Below, piece after piece: positions 55,781 to 63,149 of a DNA stretch of 64,000 bases. The position numbers and the translations under genes were made by a program. The notes under the pieces are model-generated. The model did no database searches and had not been told where the DNA came from. It was given only the letters and a program-made list of their open reading frames with translations. The DNA comes from Deltaproteobacteria bacterium (GTDB lineage Bacteria > Myxococcota_A > Polyangia > DRWM01 > JAAZOP01), in contig JACRCZ010000151.1 in assembly GCA_016218765.1 (NCBI GenBank), positions 1 to 64,000 on the forward strand, written 5' to 3'. Every line of letters starts with the position of its first letter. The first letter of the stretch is position 1.

Positions 55781-56824
55781 ATGGACAGGGTGGTCATCGG
55801 ATCCACGTCGCGCGGGGCGGGCAAGACGAGCCTCGTGATCGGGTTGGGCAAGGCACTTCGCGGCAGGCTGGCCTACCGCAAGCCGTTCGGCGACCGGCTG
55901 GTGTACCGGCGCAAGGTGGCGCGGGACTCCGACTCGGTGCTCCTGACGGGGGTGTTCGGGCTGGCCGGGCCGCCCGAGGAGACGACGATCGGCTTCGAGC
56001 ACTCCAAGCTGCGGTACATGTACGACGAGGACGGCCGGAAGAAGCGGCTGCGCGAGATGGTGCCGCCGGACGAGGCCGACGTCGGGCCGCTGGTGGTCGA
56101 GGCCGGGTACGACCTCACCTGCGGGGCCTCGGTGCACCTGGACGCCGTGTCCCTGGCCCGGTACCTCAACGCGCGCCTCGTGCTCGTGGTCGCGGGCGCC
56201 GAGAGTGCGGCGCTGGACGAGATCGCGTTCGTGAAGAAGTACGTGGCGACGCGCGAGGCGACGCTGGCGGGCGTGGTGGTGAACAAGGTGCGCGACCCGG
56301 ACGCGTTCCGCGAGACGTGGGTGCCGGAGATCGGCAAGTGGGGCGTCACGGTCCTGGGCGTCGTGCCGTACCGCGAGGAGCTGACGCATCCCTCGGTCGG
56401 GTACGTGGCGGACCGTTTGTTCGCGAAGGTGTTGACGGGGGAGGCGAACATCGACCGGCCGGTGAAGAACGTGTTCATCGGGGCGATGTCGGCCGACTCG
56501 GCGCTGCGCAGCGGGCTGTTCAAGCATCCGGGGAAGATGATCATCACGGGGGGGGACCGGACGGACATGGTGCTGGCGGCCCTCGAGGGCGACACGGCCT
56601 GCGTGGTCCTGACGAACAACGTGGTGCCGCCGGCGAACATCGTGGCGCGCGCCGCCGAGCACGGCGTCCCGCTGCTGCTGGTCTCGCAGGACACCTACCA
56701 GGTGGCCGCCCAGGTCGACAACCTGGAGCCGCTCCTCGTGGCCAACGAAACCGCGAAGATCGAGCTGCTGGGGAAGATCGTGGGGGAGTCGGTGAAGGTG
56801 GGGGAGCTGGTGTCGGGAACGTAG
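55781..56824 (+). CDS. P-loop/DRTGG protein (phosphotransacetylase N-terminal-like)
   Basis: 347 aa. The N-terminal P-loop domain resembles BioD (VIGSTSRGAGKTSLVIGLGKAL; EAGYDLTCGASVHLDA; GVVVNKVRDPDAFRETW). The C-terminal domain is DRTGG-like (ITGGDRTDMVLAALEGDTACVVLTNN; VPLLLVSQDTYQVAAQVDNLEPLL). This is the regulatory front half of some phosphotransacetylases, here without the catalytic part. It probably senses a nucleotide and controls the acyl-CoA enzymes in the operon. Starts one base after the synthetase stop, with a GGGAGGCTAGG site. Confidence 0.85.
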   Translation: MDRVVIGSTSRGAGKTSLVIGLGKALRGRLAYRKPFGDRLVYRRKVARDSDSVLLTGVFGLAGPPEETTIGFEHSKLRYMYDEDGRKKRLREMVPPDEADVGPLVVEAGYDLTCGASVHLDAVSLARYLNARLVLVVAGAESAALDEIAFVKKYVATREATLAGVVVNKVRDPDAFRETWVPEIGKWGVTVLGVVPYREELTHPSVGYVADRLFAKVLTGEANIDRPVKNVFIGAMSADSALRSGLFKHPGKMIITGGDRTDMVLAALEGDTACVVLTNNVVPPANIVARAAEHGVPLLLVSQDTYQVAAQVDNLEPLLVANETAKIELLGKIVGESVKVGELVSGT

Positions 56825-56873
56825 TGCGGCTGCGCTCGCCCGGCGCGACCGGGTCCGGTAGGGGAGCCACGTA

Positions 56874-56903
56874 GCCCTGAGCGAGCGAAGCGAGTCGAAG
56901 GGC
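56874..56903. repeat. GCCCTGAGCGAGCGAAGCGAGTCGAAGGGC palindrome
   Basis: A 30-bp imperfect palindrome (arms GCCCT/AGGGC, inner GAGCGAG..GCGAGTC) between the convergent ends of the DRTGG gene and the frameshifted gene. I recall very similar palindromes from many unrelated bacteria, but cannot check here. Could act as a bidirectional terminator hairpin. Confidence 0.6.
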
Positions 56904-56925
56904 GAGTGCTCCCGCCTCGCATTGC

Positions 56926-57400
56926 CTACCCATCGATGGCCGGTCGCGTGACCCCCGGCTTCGGCCGGAACAGACATCCCTGGCCGGTGCACTCGTCGGT
57001 GGTCAGCGGGTTCCCGTCGTCGCAAGTGAACGGCACGCCGCGGCAATCGTTTCCGCTCATCCGGTCGCGTCTCGTGCAGAGGTCCCCATCGTCGCAGTCG
57101 TCGGGGCTGGGCGGGCGATAGGGACCGGGCGGGAGGACGATTCCGTCGAACTCCGCGGGGCCGCCGTTCGCAGAGGGCGTCGTCGGCGTGCGCGGCGCAC
57201 GTTGTGTTCCCGCGGAACCGTGGGTGGGGGCCTGCGCCGAGTCGGCCCCGGTTGAGGGCTTCGTCTTCGGCTCGGGATCCGCCGCCCCGATGGCCGCCGC
57301 CGTCCGTCCCTCGGGGCCAGAGCCACCAGACCGCGAAGAGCGCCAAGGCCGCCACGCCGAGGAGGATGACCGCGGTTCGCTTCCCGTTTCCGGATGACAT
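56926..57400 (-). pseudogene. Membrane-anchored Cys-rich protein with apparent frameshift
   Basis: The ATG at 57400 begins MSSGNGKRTAVILLGVAALALFAVWWLWP, a clear membrane helix. That frame then loses sense. The frame one base later continues sensibly from about 57310: PEGRTAAAIGAADPEPKTKPSTG, a linker, then DDCDDGDLCTRRD, GNDCRGVPFTCDDGNPLTTDECTGQGCLF and a stop at 56926. One extra base around 57300-57325 would explain it (the GGCCCCGAGGG run is a candidate). The body is the CDDGDxCT-type repeat seen in the 60178-62961 lipoprotein. Either a sequencing error or a broken gene. Confidence 0.65.
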
Positions 57401-57430
57401 GCTCGCCTCGCGCAGCCGCCGTGCGACGAA

Positions 57431-57841
57431 CTACAGGTGGTCGCACGAGTTCAGTTCGACGACCCGATCGGCGCGCCACTGGTCGCCCAGGAGTCCCTGT
57501 CGGCACGAGTCCGTGCAGTCGTGCCGCGCCGCCCCGCCGGTCTCGCCGGCGCAGCGGAGGAGCACGTCGCACAATTGTGAACACGCCGCGGCGGTCGGTG
57601 GGACCACGTCGAAGTGCTCCTCCGGGAACCCGGCGGCCATTCGCGCTCGCAGGCGTTGGTGGTGGGCGGCCTCGGCGGCGCGGCTCTGGGCGAGTCGTTC
57701 TTCGAACGACAGCGGCAATCGGTTCACGCCGGCAGCGGCGGGCACGATGAGGGAGTCGAGTTCCTGGCGCAGCCGCTCCGACTCCGCGATCATCTCCGGG
57801 GTGGCGCTGCGATCGTGCATGTAGTTCCCGCGGTAGTTCAC
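57431..57841 (-). CDS. Small protein with C-terminal cysteine motif, unknown
   Basis: About 136 aa from a GTG at 57841; an ATG 7 codons further (MHDRSATPE) is an alternative. The frame is open up to the stop of the upstream gene (57893), so a coupled start is likely. The N-terminal part is helical and charged (EMIAESERLRQELDSLI; LSFEERLAQSRAAEAAHHQRLRARM). The C-terminus has six cysteines, CSQLCDVLLRCAGE and HDCTDSCRQG, the C...C..C pattern of short helical Cys proteins. No signal peptide is evident. No function can be given. Confidence 0.6.
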   Translation of the reverse strand: MNYRGNYMHDRSATPEMIAESERLRQELDSLIVPAAAGVNRLPLSFEERLAQSRAAEAAHHQRLRARMAAGFPEEHFDVVPPTAAACSQLCDVLLRCAGETGGAARHDCTDSCRQGLLGDQWRADRVVELNSCDHL

Positions 57842-57892
57842 GTAGGGATCCGGGCCTTCTTCGATGCTCCTTTCTCGGCCGTCCTGCGACCG

Positions 57893-58924
57893 TCAGTCGG
57901 CGGCGACCGCGACGCAGTGACTGAATCCCGGTTCGGGCTCCAGCTCGCAACGCTGATCGGCGAGGCAATCCTCGTCCCGATTGCAGTACCCGCACCCGAC
58001 CGGCAGGCACCATCCGTTGAACTCGAACGTCCCGGGTTCGTTGCAGATACCGTCGTAGCCCACCATGTGGGGGTACGACGTGGCCAAGCTGGTCCGCGTT
58101 TCCTCGTCGGCCCAAAGGTCGGGTCTTCCGATTCCCGTGTCGGTGCAGTACGAGTAGCGCTCCGGATACCAACTCGGGCGCGTGGCGGGGGGCATCGCCT
58201 CGATCTCGTCGATCAGGAAGACACCGTTATCACAGGGACACGCGAGTTCGTATTCAACGTCGATGTCGGGAGGAAGGGTGCCGCGCCCCGTGTCGGCCGG
58301 GCTTCGGCACGCGTAGGTCCAACCCAGGGTCTCGGGGTCATGCGGGCACTCTGGGCTGAAGGACGCGCTGAGCACGAGCCGGTCGCCTGCCGGACTGCAA
58401 GCGGTGCCGATTCCATATCCCTCGGTGCTCGCCTCGGGCGATGAACAGGCGGCATACTCGGGGTCGGAGATCCTGACCCCGCAGAAGACCCATCGGTAGC
58501 TGGCGCATGGCTGCTGGCAAGTGAAGCGCCACGAAGGAACGACATGACTGATGTCGCAAGCGACGATCGGTACCCAATGCCCGCTGTCGTCGCACCCTTC
58601 GATGTGTATCCCGTCGTAGGAACAGCGAAGTTCCACCCCAGGGATGCACTCTCCGAACAGGGGCGCTCGGGGCGCCACCGTGTCCGCCTCACCATCGCCG
58701 TCAGAGTCCTCCACGCCTATCTCGCTGACAGCCTCCTCCCCACCGTCGGGCAAGACGTCCGCTTCGGCGGTCTGGCGGCAGCCGGCGGGTAGGGGAAACA
58801 TGGCGAGCCAAGCAAGCGAGCCGACGGTTGCAAGGCGAATGCGAGCGCGAGGACTTCGGCAGACTCCTCGACGGCTGAGCGCCGTGGCACGACCCCACTC
58901 GATCCGAAGGCATCTCAGCTCCAT
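57893..58924 (-). CDS. Cysteine-rich lipoprotein, unknown
   Basis: About 343 aa. The ATG at 58924 follows GGAGGTGGGACT. Signal RIRLATVGSLAWLAMFPLPAGC with lipobox PAGC, preceded by an unusually long basic n-region. A linker (DGGEEAVSEIGVEDSDGDGEADT) leads to a body with about 20 cysteines (ECIPGVELRCSYDGIHIEGC; CGYCNRDEDCLADQRC). No catalytic motif seen. The 292 bp upstream hold a short direct repeat but no gene. Confidence 0.72.
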   Translation of the reverse strand: MELRCLRIEWGRATALSRRGVCRSPRARIRLATVGSLAWLAMFPLPAGCRQTAEADVLPDGGEEAVSEIGVEDSDGDGEADTVAPRAPLFGECIPGVELRCSYDGIHIEGCDDSGHWVPIVACDISHVVPSWRFTCQQPCASYRWVFCGVRISDPEYAACSSPEASTEGYGIGTACSPAGDRLVLSASFSPECPHDPETLGWTYACRSPADTGRGTLPPDIDVEYELACPCDNGVFLIDEIEAMPPATRPSWYPERYSYCTDTGIGRPDLWADEETRTSLATSYPHMVGYDGICNEPGTFEFNGWCLPVGCGYCNRDEDCLADQRCELEPEPGFSHCVAVAAD

Positions 58925-59071
58925 AGTCCCACCTCCAGCTGTTGGCCGGTATCGACGCTCGGTGCCATCATCCCAACGAATGGCGAGCCTCCCTCCGCAA
59001 CCCACGGTCCGCTACACGCCCGACAACTTCCGCCCAGAGGGTAGCGCGTGACCAACAAGCGTGCCAGGGCT

Positions 59072-59119
59072 GGTGAACGATTGGTGAACGACAGGACTGG
59101 TGGACGACGGGTGAACGAC
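59072..59119. repeat. Direct repeat GGTGAACGAC x4
   Basis: GGTGAACGAT, GGTGAACGAC, GGTGGACGAC and GGTGAACGAC, irregularly spaced, in the gap 58925-59216 between two minus-strand genes. Nothing else is recognised in the gap. Confidence 0.5.
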
Positions 59120-59216
59120 GGCCGGCAAACGACCCCATCAGCGGTGGCGCCGAGTCACGACCACACCTCCGGACCAAGAACTCGATCCGATCAACCCACC
59201 AACAACCAACAATCCC

Positions 59217-59939
59217 CTACTCCCACGCCCTCCTCGTCTCCCGCAGCCAGCGGACGAGCGAGCGGCGGGCGCGGACGGATTCCTCGTAGGCGGTGCCGTC
59301 GAGCGCGGCGAGGTGGGCGGCGACGACGAGATCGGCGGTGCTGCGGCCGTGCGGCTCGCCGAGCAGCCAGTCGCGGTCGTGCAGCAGGCGGTCCAGCTCG
59401 TCCAGGTCGCGCGCCAGCGCGTGCTCGACCTCCGGGACGTCCGCCGCCGCGAGGCCCCGTCCGCGCAGACGCAGCGTCATCGTGGCGACCGCGCCGCGGG
59501 ACGCCAGCGGACGGAAGATGCCCGGGACCCGGCCGACGAAGGCGGCGGCCGCCGCGTCGCGGTTCGCCGGCACCAGCCAGCGCAGCGCCAGCACGCGCCA
59601 CGCGAAGGCCTCCTCCGCCCAGTCCTCCAGCACGTGGCACCACGCGGCCGCCGAGATATCCCGCGGGCGCAGCGGCGGCTGGGGATGGTGGTCCTCCAGA
59701 AAGTCGCGGATGGCCCGGGCGCCCGCGACCGCGCGTCCGCCTGCGCTCAGCCGCGCGTCCTTGCCGCCGACATCCCCCAGCACTCGCAGGGTGATCGGGC
59801 CCGCCGCGGGCGGCGTAAGCCGGTACTCGAGCCCCTTGCTGCGCAGGATGCCGACCAGCGCCCGGACCGACGGATTGTCGGCGCGCCCGGACAAGACGAT
59901 CGTGTCGGCGTCGGCCATCGCGGCATCGACATCCTCCAT
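59217..59939 (-). CDS. Glutathione S-transferase-like protein
   Basis: About 240 aa from MEDVDAAMADAD. The N-terminal 80 residues read like a GST thioredoxin fold (TIVLSGRADNPSVRALVGILRSKGLEYRL; ITLRVLGDVGGKDARLSAGGRAVAGARAIRDFLED), though the usual cis-Pro before the second half is not clear. The C-terminal helical domain has AWCHVLEDWAEEAFAWRVLALRWL, ELDRLLHDRDWLLGEPHGRSTADLVVAAHLAAL, the last being the GST N-capping segment with the conserved Asp. Detoxification is possible; substrate unknown. The start is tentative, as the frame is open to 60077. Confidence 0.7.
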   Translation of the reverse strand: MEDVDAAMADADTIVLSGRADNPSVRALVGILRSKGLEYRLTPPAAGPITLRVLGDVGGKDARLSAGGRAVAGARAIRDFLEDHHPQPPLRPRDISAAAWCHVLEDWAEEAFAWRVLALRWLVPANRDAAAAAFVGRVPGIFRPLASRGAVATMTLRLRGRGLAAADVPEVEHALARDLDELDRLLHDRDWLLGEPHGRSTADLVVAAHLAALDGTAYEESVRARRSLVRWLRETRRAWE

Positions 59940-60177
59940 CCGCCGGCGGCAGTCAAGGCCGCGGGGTCGGCGGACGGCGGTCGGCGGACGGCGGTCGGGC
60001 GATGCCGGGTGGCATGGGCAAACGGAGTCTGTCCGTGGGCGCGACAGCGCGGGCAAGCCGGGGCCTATCCATGGCACCCTGACGCAAGCACGACCGCCGT
60101 GATCGGGCCGCGCCGCGCATTCGTGCTATCCTCCCGCCGGGCGTGCGTGGCGCCCCCCGGTGCCCGGAGGGAGGTCG

Positions 60178-62961
60178 ATGATGTCCAGGCGGGGTTCGCA
60201 ACCGTTGTGGCGGCTGGTCGCCCTGGCATCGATGGTCGCGGATTGCGCGACGACGACCTCGCCGGGCCCGGACCAGGTCGCGACGGACGACGGCGGGGAG
60301 GGCGTCGACGGCGAGACGGGCGAGGTCGTCGAGGATGCGCCGGACGGCGACGGCCCGGCCGAGACGGACGGCACCCTGCCGGGCTGCACCGGCACGGTCG
60401 ACTGCGGCGGGGGCCCGTGCGTCGACGGCTTCTGTTGCGACGGCCCGTGCGCGGGCGCCTGCGAGGCGTGCGACGTCGCGGGGCGCGAGGGCGCCTGCTC
60501 CCCGGTGCCGTACGGCGACGATCCCGATGAGGAATGCCTGGACGAGCTGCCGACGGCGTGCGGGAGCGCCGGGTTCTGCAACGGCGCGCGTTCTTGCGCC
60601 ATGTTCGGCGAGGAGACGATCTGCGACGACGGCGACCCGTGCACCACGGACGACGTCTGCACCGGCACCGGCTCGTGCCGCGGCACGACGCCGTCGAGCT
60701 GCGAGCCCGGTCCCGCAGACCAGTGCTGCGAGCCCGCGTGCGACTCGGCCTCCGGCTGCTACACCACAGCCGGCGCCTGCCCCGAGACCTGCGACCCCGG
60801 CCGCCTCATCGTCGGCCGTTCGTGCGCCGGCTGCGGCGCCGCGGCCGCCGAGGGGATCTGCACCGGCGGCGCGACCCACACCTGCGACGCCTCGACCCAC
60901 GTCGCGTGCGAGGAGCTCGACTGCGGGGGTACGACGTGGCGTTGCACCAACGAGGGCGGGGCATGGGCCTGGCGCACGGGCGTGCTGTGCGACGACGGCG
61001 ACCCGTGCACCTTCAGCGACGCGTGCTTCGGCGGGGCGTGCTCGGGCACGAGCTACACCTGCACGGGCGATGCCTGCATGCGGCGTACCTGCGACGGGGC
61101 GGGGGTCTGCGACGAGGACCCCATGCCGCCGTCGGAGCCGTGCGGCACCACGGCCTGCCCGGCGGACTCGTGCTCCGGAGCGACTTTTCACGACTACCCG
61201 GCCGGCTGCACGAGCACCTGCGACGGCGCCGGGAACTGCTCCGCCTGCGCCTGCCTCCCGCGTGACACCGCCTGTGCCGCCGGCCCCACCGACGAGTGCT
61301 GCGACGCCGCGTGCTCCGCGGGCGCCGGCTGCTACACCGTGCCGGGGTCTTGCGGCGGCGGCGACGTCTGCTCCAACCCCAACGTGCTCACCGTCGGCAG
61401 CGTCTGTTCGGGCTGCGGCGCCGCGGGCGCGAACGGCGTTTGCGGCGGCGGCGGGTCGTTCACCTGCAATGCAGCGACGCACGTCGAGTGCCAGAGCGTC
61501 TCGTGCGGCGGGTCGTCGTTCTGGTGCACGCGCGTCGGCGGCGTCTGGCAGTGGCGCGCGGTCGCCGCCTGCGACGACGGCAACGCCTGCACGTGGGGCG
61601 ACACCTGCGGCGGCACGAGCTGTGCCGGGACGCCGGTCACGTGCACGTCCAACGACTGCGTCACCAGGACCTGCAACGGCTCGGCGGCCTGCACCGAGGT
61701 CTTCCGCCCGTCCGGCTTCGCCTGCGGCACGACCGGCTGTCCGCCCGACTACTGCGCCTTCGGCGCGTTCCACGACTACTCGGGCTCGTGCAGCGGCTCG
61801 TGCGACGGTGCCGGCACCTGCGTGCCGTGCTCCTGTCCGGAGATTGTCACGGCCTGCACCGTCGGTCCGACCAACGCGTGCTGCGCGGCCGCGTGCGATC
61901 CGGTGACGGGCTGCGGGACGACCGCGGCCGCGTGCGCCGACGCCTGCTCCGATCCCAACAGCCTGGTCGTCGGCCGCGCGTGCACCGGTTGCGGGCCCAA
62001 CGGCGCGAATGGGGTCTGCGGCGCCGGGACGACACGCGAGTGCCGTGCCGGGAGCTGGGTGCCCTGCCAGTCCGTGACCTGCGGCGGGACGACGTACTAC
62101 TGTACCGACCAGGGCGGCTCGATCCGCTGGCGCGCGGGCGACAGTCGCTGCGACGACGGCGCCCTCTGCACCTACAACGACGTCTGCACGGGCGCGTCCT
62201 GCGCCGGCACGTCGCACACCTGCGACTCGACCCCTCCGTGCGTCACGCGCGCCTGCGACGGCACGATCGGCTGCGCCGTGACGTACAATGCCGGGCTGGC
62301 CTGCGACGACGGCAACGGCTGCACCGCCGGCGAGACGTGCAACGCGAGCGGCGGGTGCACCGGCGGGGCATCCACCGCCGTCTGCGGCGACACCCTGTGC
62401 AACTGCGGCGAGACCGCCGCGAGCTGCCCCGGCGACTGCGGCGTTCCGTGCCCGACCGGCGTCACGCTCGCGACCTGGGACAGCGGCGCCGACGGCTGGA
62501 CCTGGGACGGCCTGTGGCGCCGTACCGGCGGAGAGCTCGTCGGCGGCTCCACCACCTCCTACTGCGGGTCGTACACGCAGAACCTGACCTACGGTCTCGA
62601 CGTCGACCTCTCGGGATGCACCACCGCCGCCACGCTGCGTTTCTCCGTGCGCCTGCGCGACGACGCCAGCTACTCGCCCGACAGCGATCGCTCCGAGAGG
62701 CTGTACGCCGAGTGTTCGGGCAACTCGGGCTCGAGCTGGACACCGCTCACGCCCAATCCGTGGCCGTCGTACCAAACGCCGTGCGCCACGAGCTACTGCG
62801 ACGGCGGGGAGGGACTCGACCGCAGCTTCCCCATGACGGCGCAGGCGATCGCGCTCCCGTCGCAATGCCGCACGAGCCAGGCGCGGTTCCGGTTCCGCGC
62901 CACGGGCACCTGCGTCTGGCGCATCTGGGACTGGCACGTGGATACGGTAACGGTCAATTGA
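60178..62961 (+). CDS. Large cysteine-rich lipoprotein with three internal repeats
   Basis: About 927 aa. The ATG at 60178 has a GGAGGGAGG site. Signal RLVALASMVADC, an acidic Gly/Asp linker, then about 12% cysteine. Three repeats of roughly 190 residues (about 60710-61285, 61290-61860, 61866-62310). Each has ECC.(A)AC..GC(Y)T, (V)VG..C.GCG, C.(A)THVEC.S..CGG and W.WR, then CDDG..CT...C, CGTT.CP...C...FHDY and CDGAG.C. The third is shorter. A C-terminal domain of about 160 residues (VTLATWDSGADGWTWDGLWR; WHVDTVTVN) looks like a jelly-roll module. Probably surface-exposed; function unknown. Confidence 0.8.
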   Translation: MMSRRGSQPLWRLVALASMVADCATTTSPGPDQVATDDGGEGVDGETGEVVEDAPDGDGPAETDGTLPGCTGTVDCGGGPCVDGFCCDGPCAGACEACDVAGREGACSPVPYGDDPDEECLDELPTACGSAGFCNGARSCAMFGEETICDDGDPCTTDDVCTGTGSCRGTTPSSCEPGPADQCCEPACDSASGCYTTAGACPETCDPGRLIVGRSCAGCGAAAAEGICTGGATHTCDASTHVACEELDCGGTTWRCTNEGGAWAWRTGVLCDDGDPCTFSDACFGGACSGTSYTCTGDACMRRTCDGAGVCDEDPMPPSEPCGTTACPADSCSGATFHDYPAGCTSTCDGAGNCSACACLPRDTACAAGPTDECCDAACSAGAGCYTVPGSCGGGDVCSNPNVLTVGSVCSGCGAAGANGVCGGGGSFTCNAATHVECQSVSCGGSSFWCTRVGGVWQWRAVAACDDGNACTWGDTCGGTSCAGTPVTCTSNDCVTRTCNGSAACTEVFRPSGFACGTTGCPPDYCAFGAFHDYSGSCSGSCDGAGTCVPCSCPEIVTACTVGPTNACCAAACDPVTGCGTTAAACADACSDPNSLVVGRACTGCGPNGANGVCGAGTTRECRAGSWVPCQSVTCGGTTYYCTDQGGSIRWRAGDSRCDDGALCTYNDVCTGASCAGTSHTCDSTPPCVTRACDGTIGCAVTYNAGLACDDGNGCTAGETCNASGGCTGGASTAVCGDTLCNCGETAASCPGDCGVPCPTGVTLATWDSGADGWTWDGLWRRTGGELVGGSTTSYCGSYTQNLTYGLDVDLSGCTTAATLRFSVRLRDDASYSPDSDRSERLYAECSGNSGSSWTPLTPNPWPSYQTPCATSYCDGGEGLDRSFPMTAQAIALPSQCRTSQARFRFRATGTCVWRIWDWHVDTVTVN

Positions 62962-63006
62962 GCGTGAGCAGTAATCCCGGCGGGCTGCCAATCCACCGGA
63001 ACCGAA

Positions 63007-63064
63007 CCGCGCCCTTCAGGGCGCGGCTCCGGCGCCAGGGGCAGCCGCGGGTTGAAGCCCGCGG
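63007..63064. repeat. Pair of REP-like palindromes
   Basis: CCGCGCCCTTCAGGGCGCGG (63007-63026) and CCGCGGGTTGAAGCCCGCGG (63045-63064), in opposite orientation around a GC-rich spacer, flanked by GAA and TTCG. Same family as 25863 and 28511. They lie in the gap between two secreted-protein genes. Confidence 0.7.
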
Positions 63065-63149
63065 TTCGGAGTCGAACGTGCTGCGTCTGGCTCCCGTCTC
63101 GATGCCGTGCCATATTCCGGGCAGCCTGGACGGAGGTGGCTGCCCCACG

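Noticed and set aside
58925-59216. Search for a tRNA or small RNA in the larger gaps
   Set aside because: No T-loop GTTCGA pattern with matching acceptor arms was found in this or the other gaps; a covariance-model scan would be needed to be certain.
61332-61730. Minus-strand ORF of 132 codons and others (60759-61049, 62172-62555) opposite the Cys-rich gene
   Set aside because: Their His/Pro/Ser-rich composition is the mirror of the cysteine-rich repeats; no start signal or domain.
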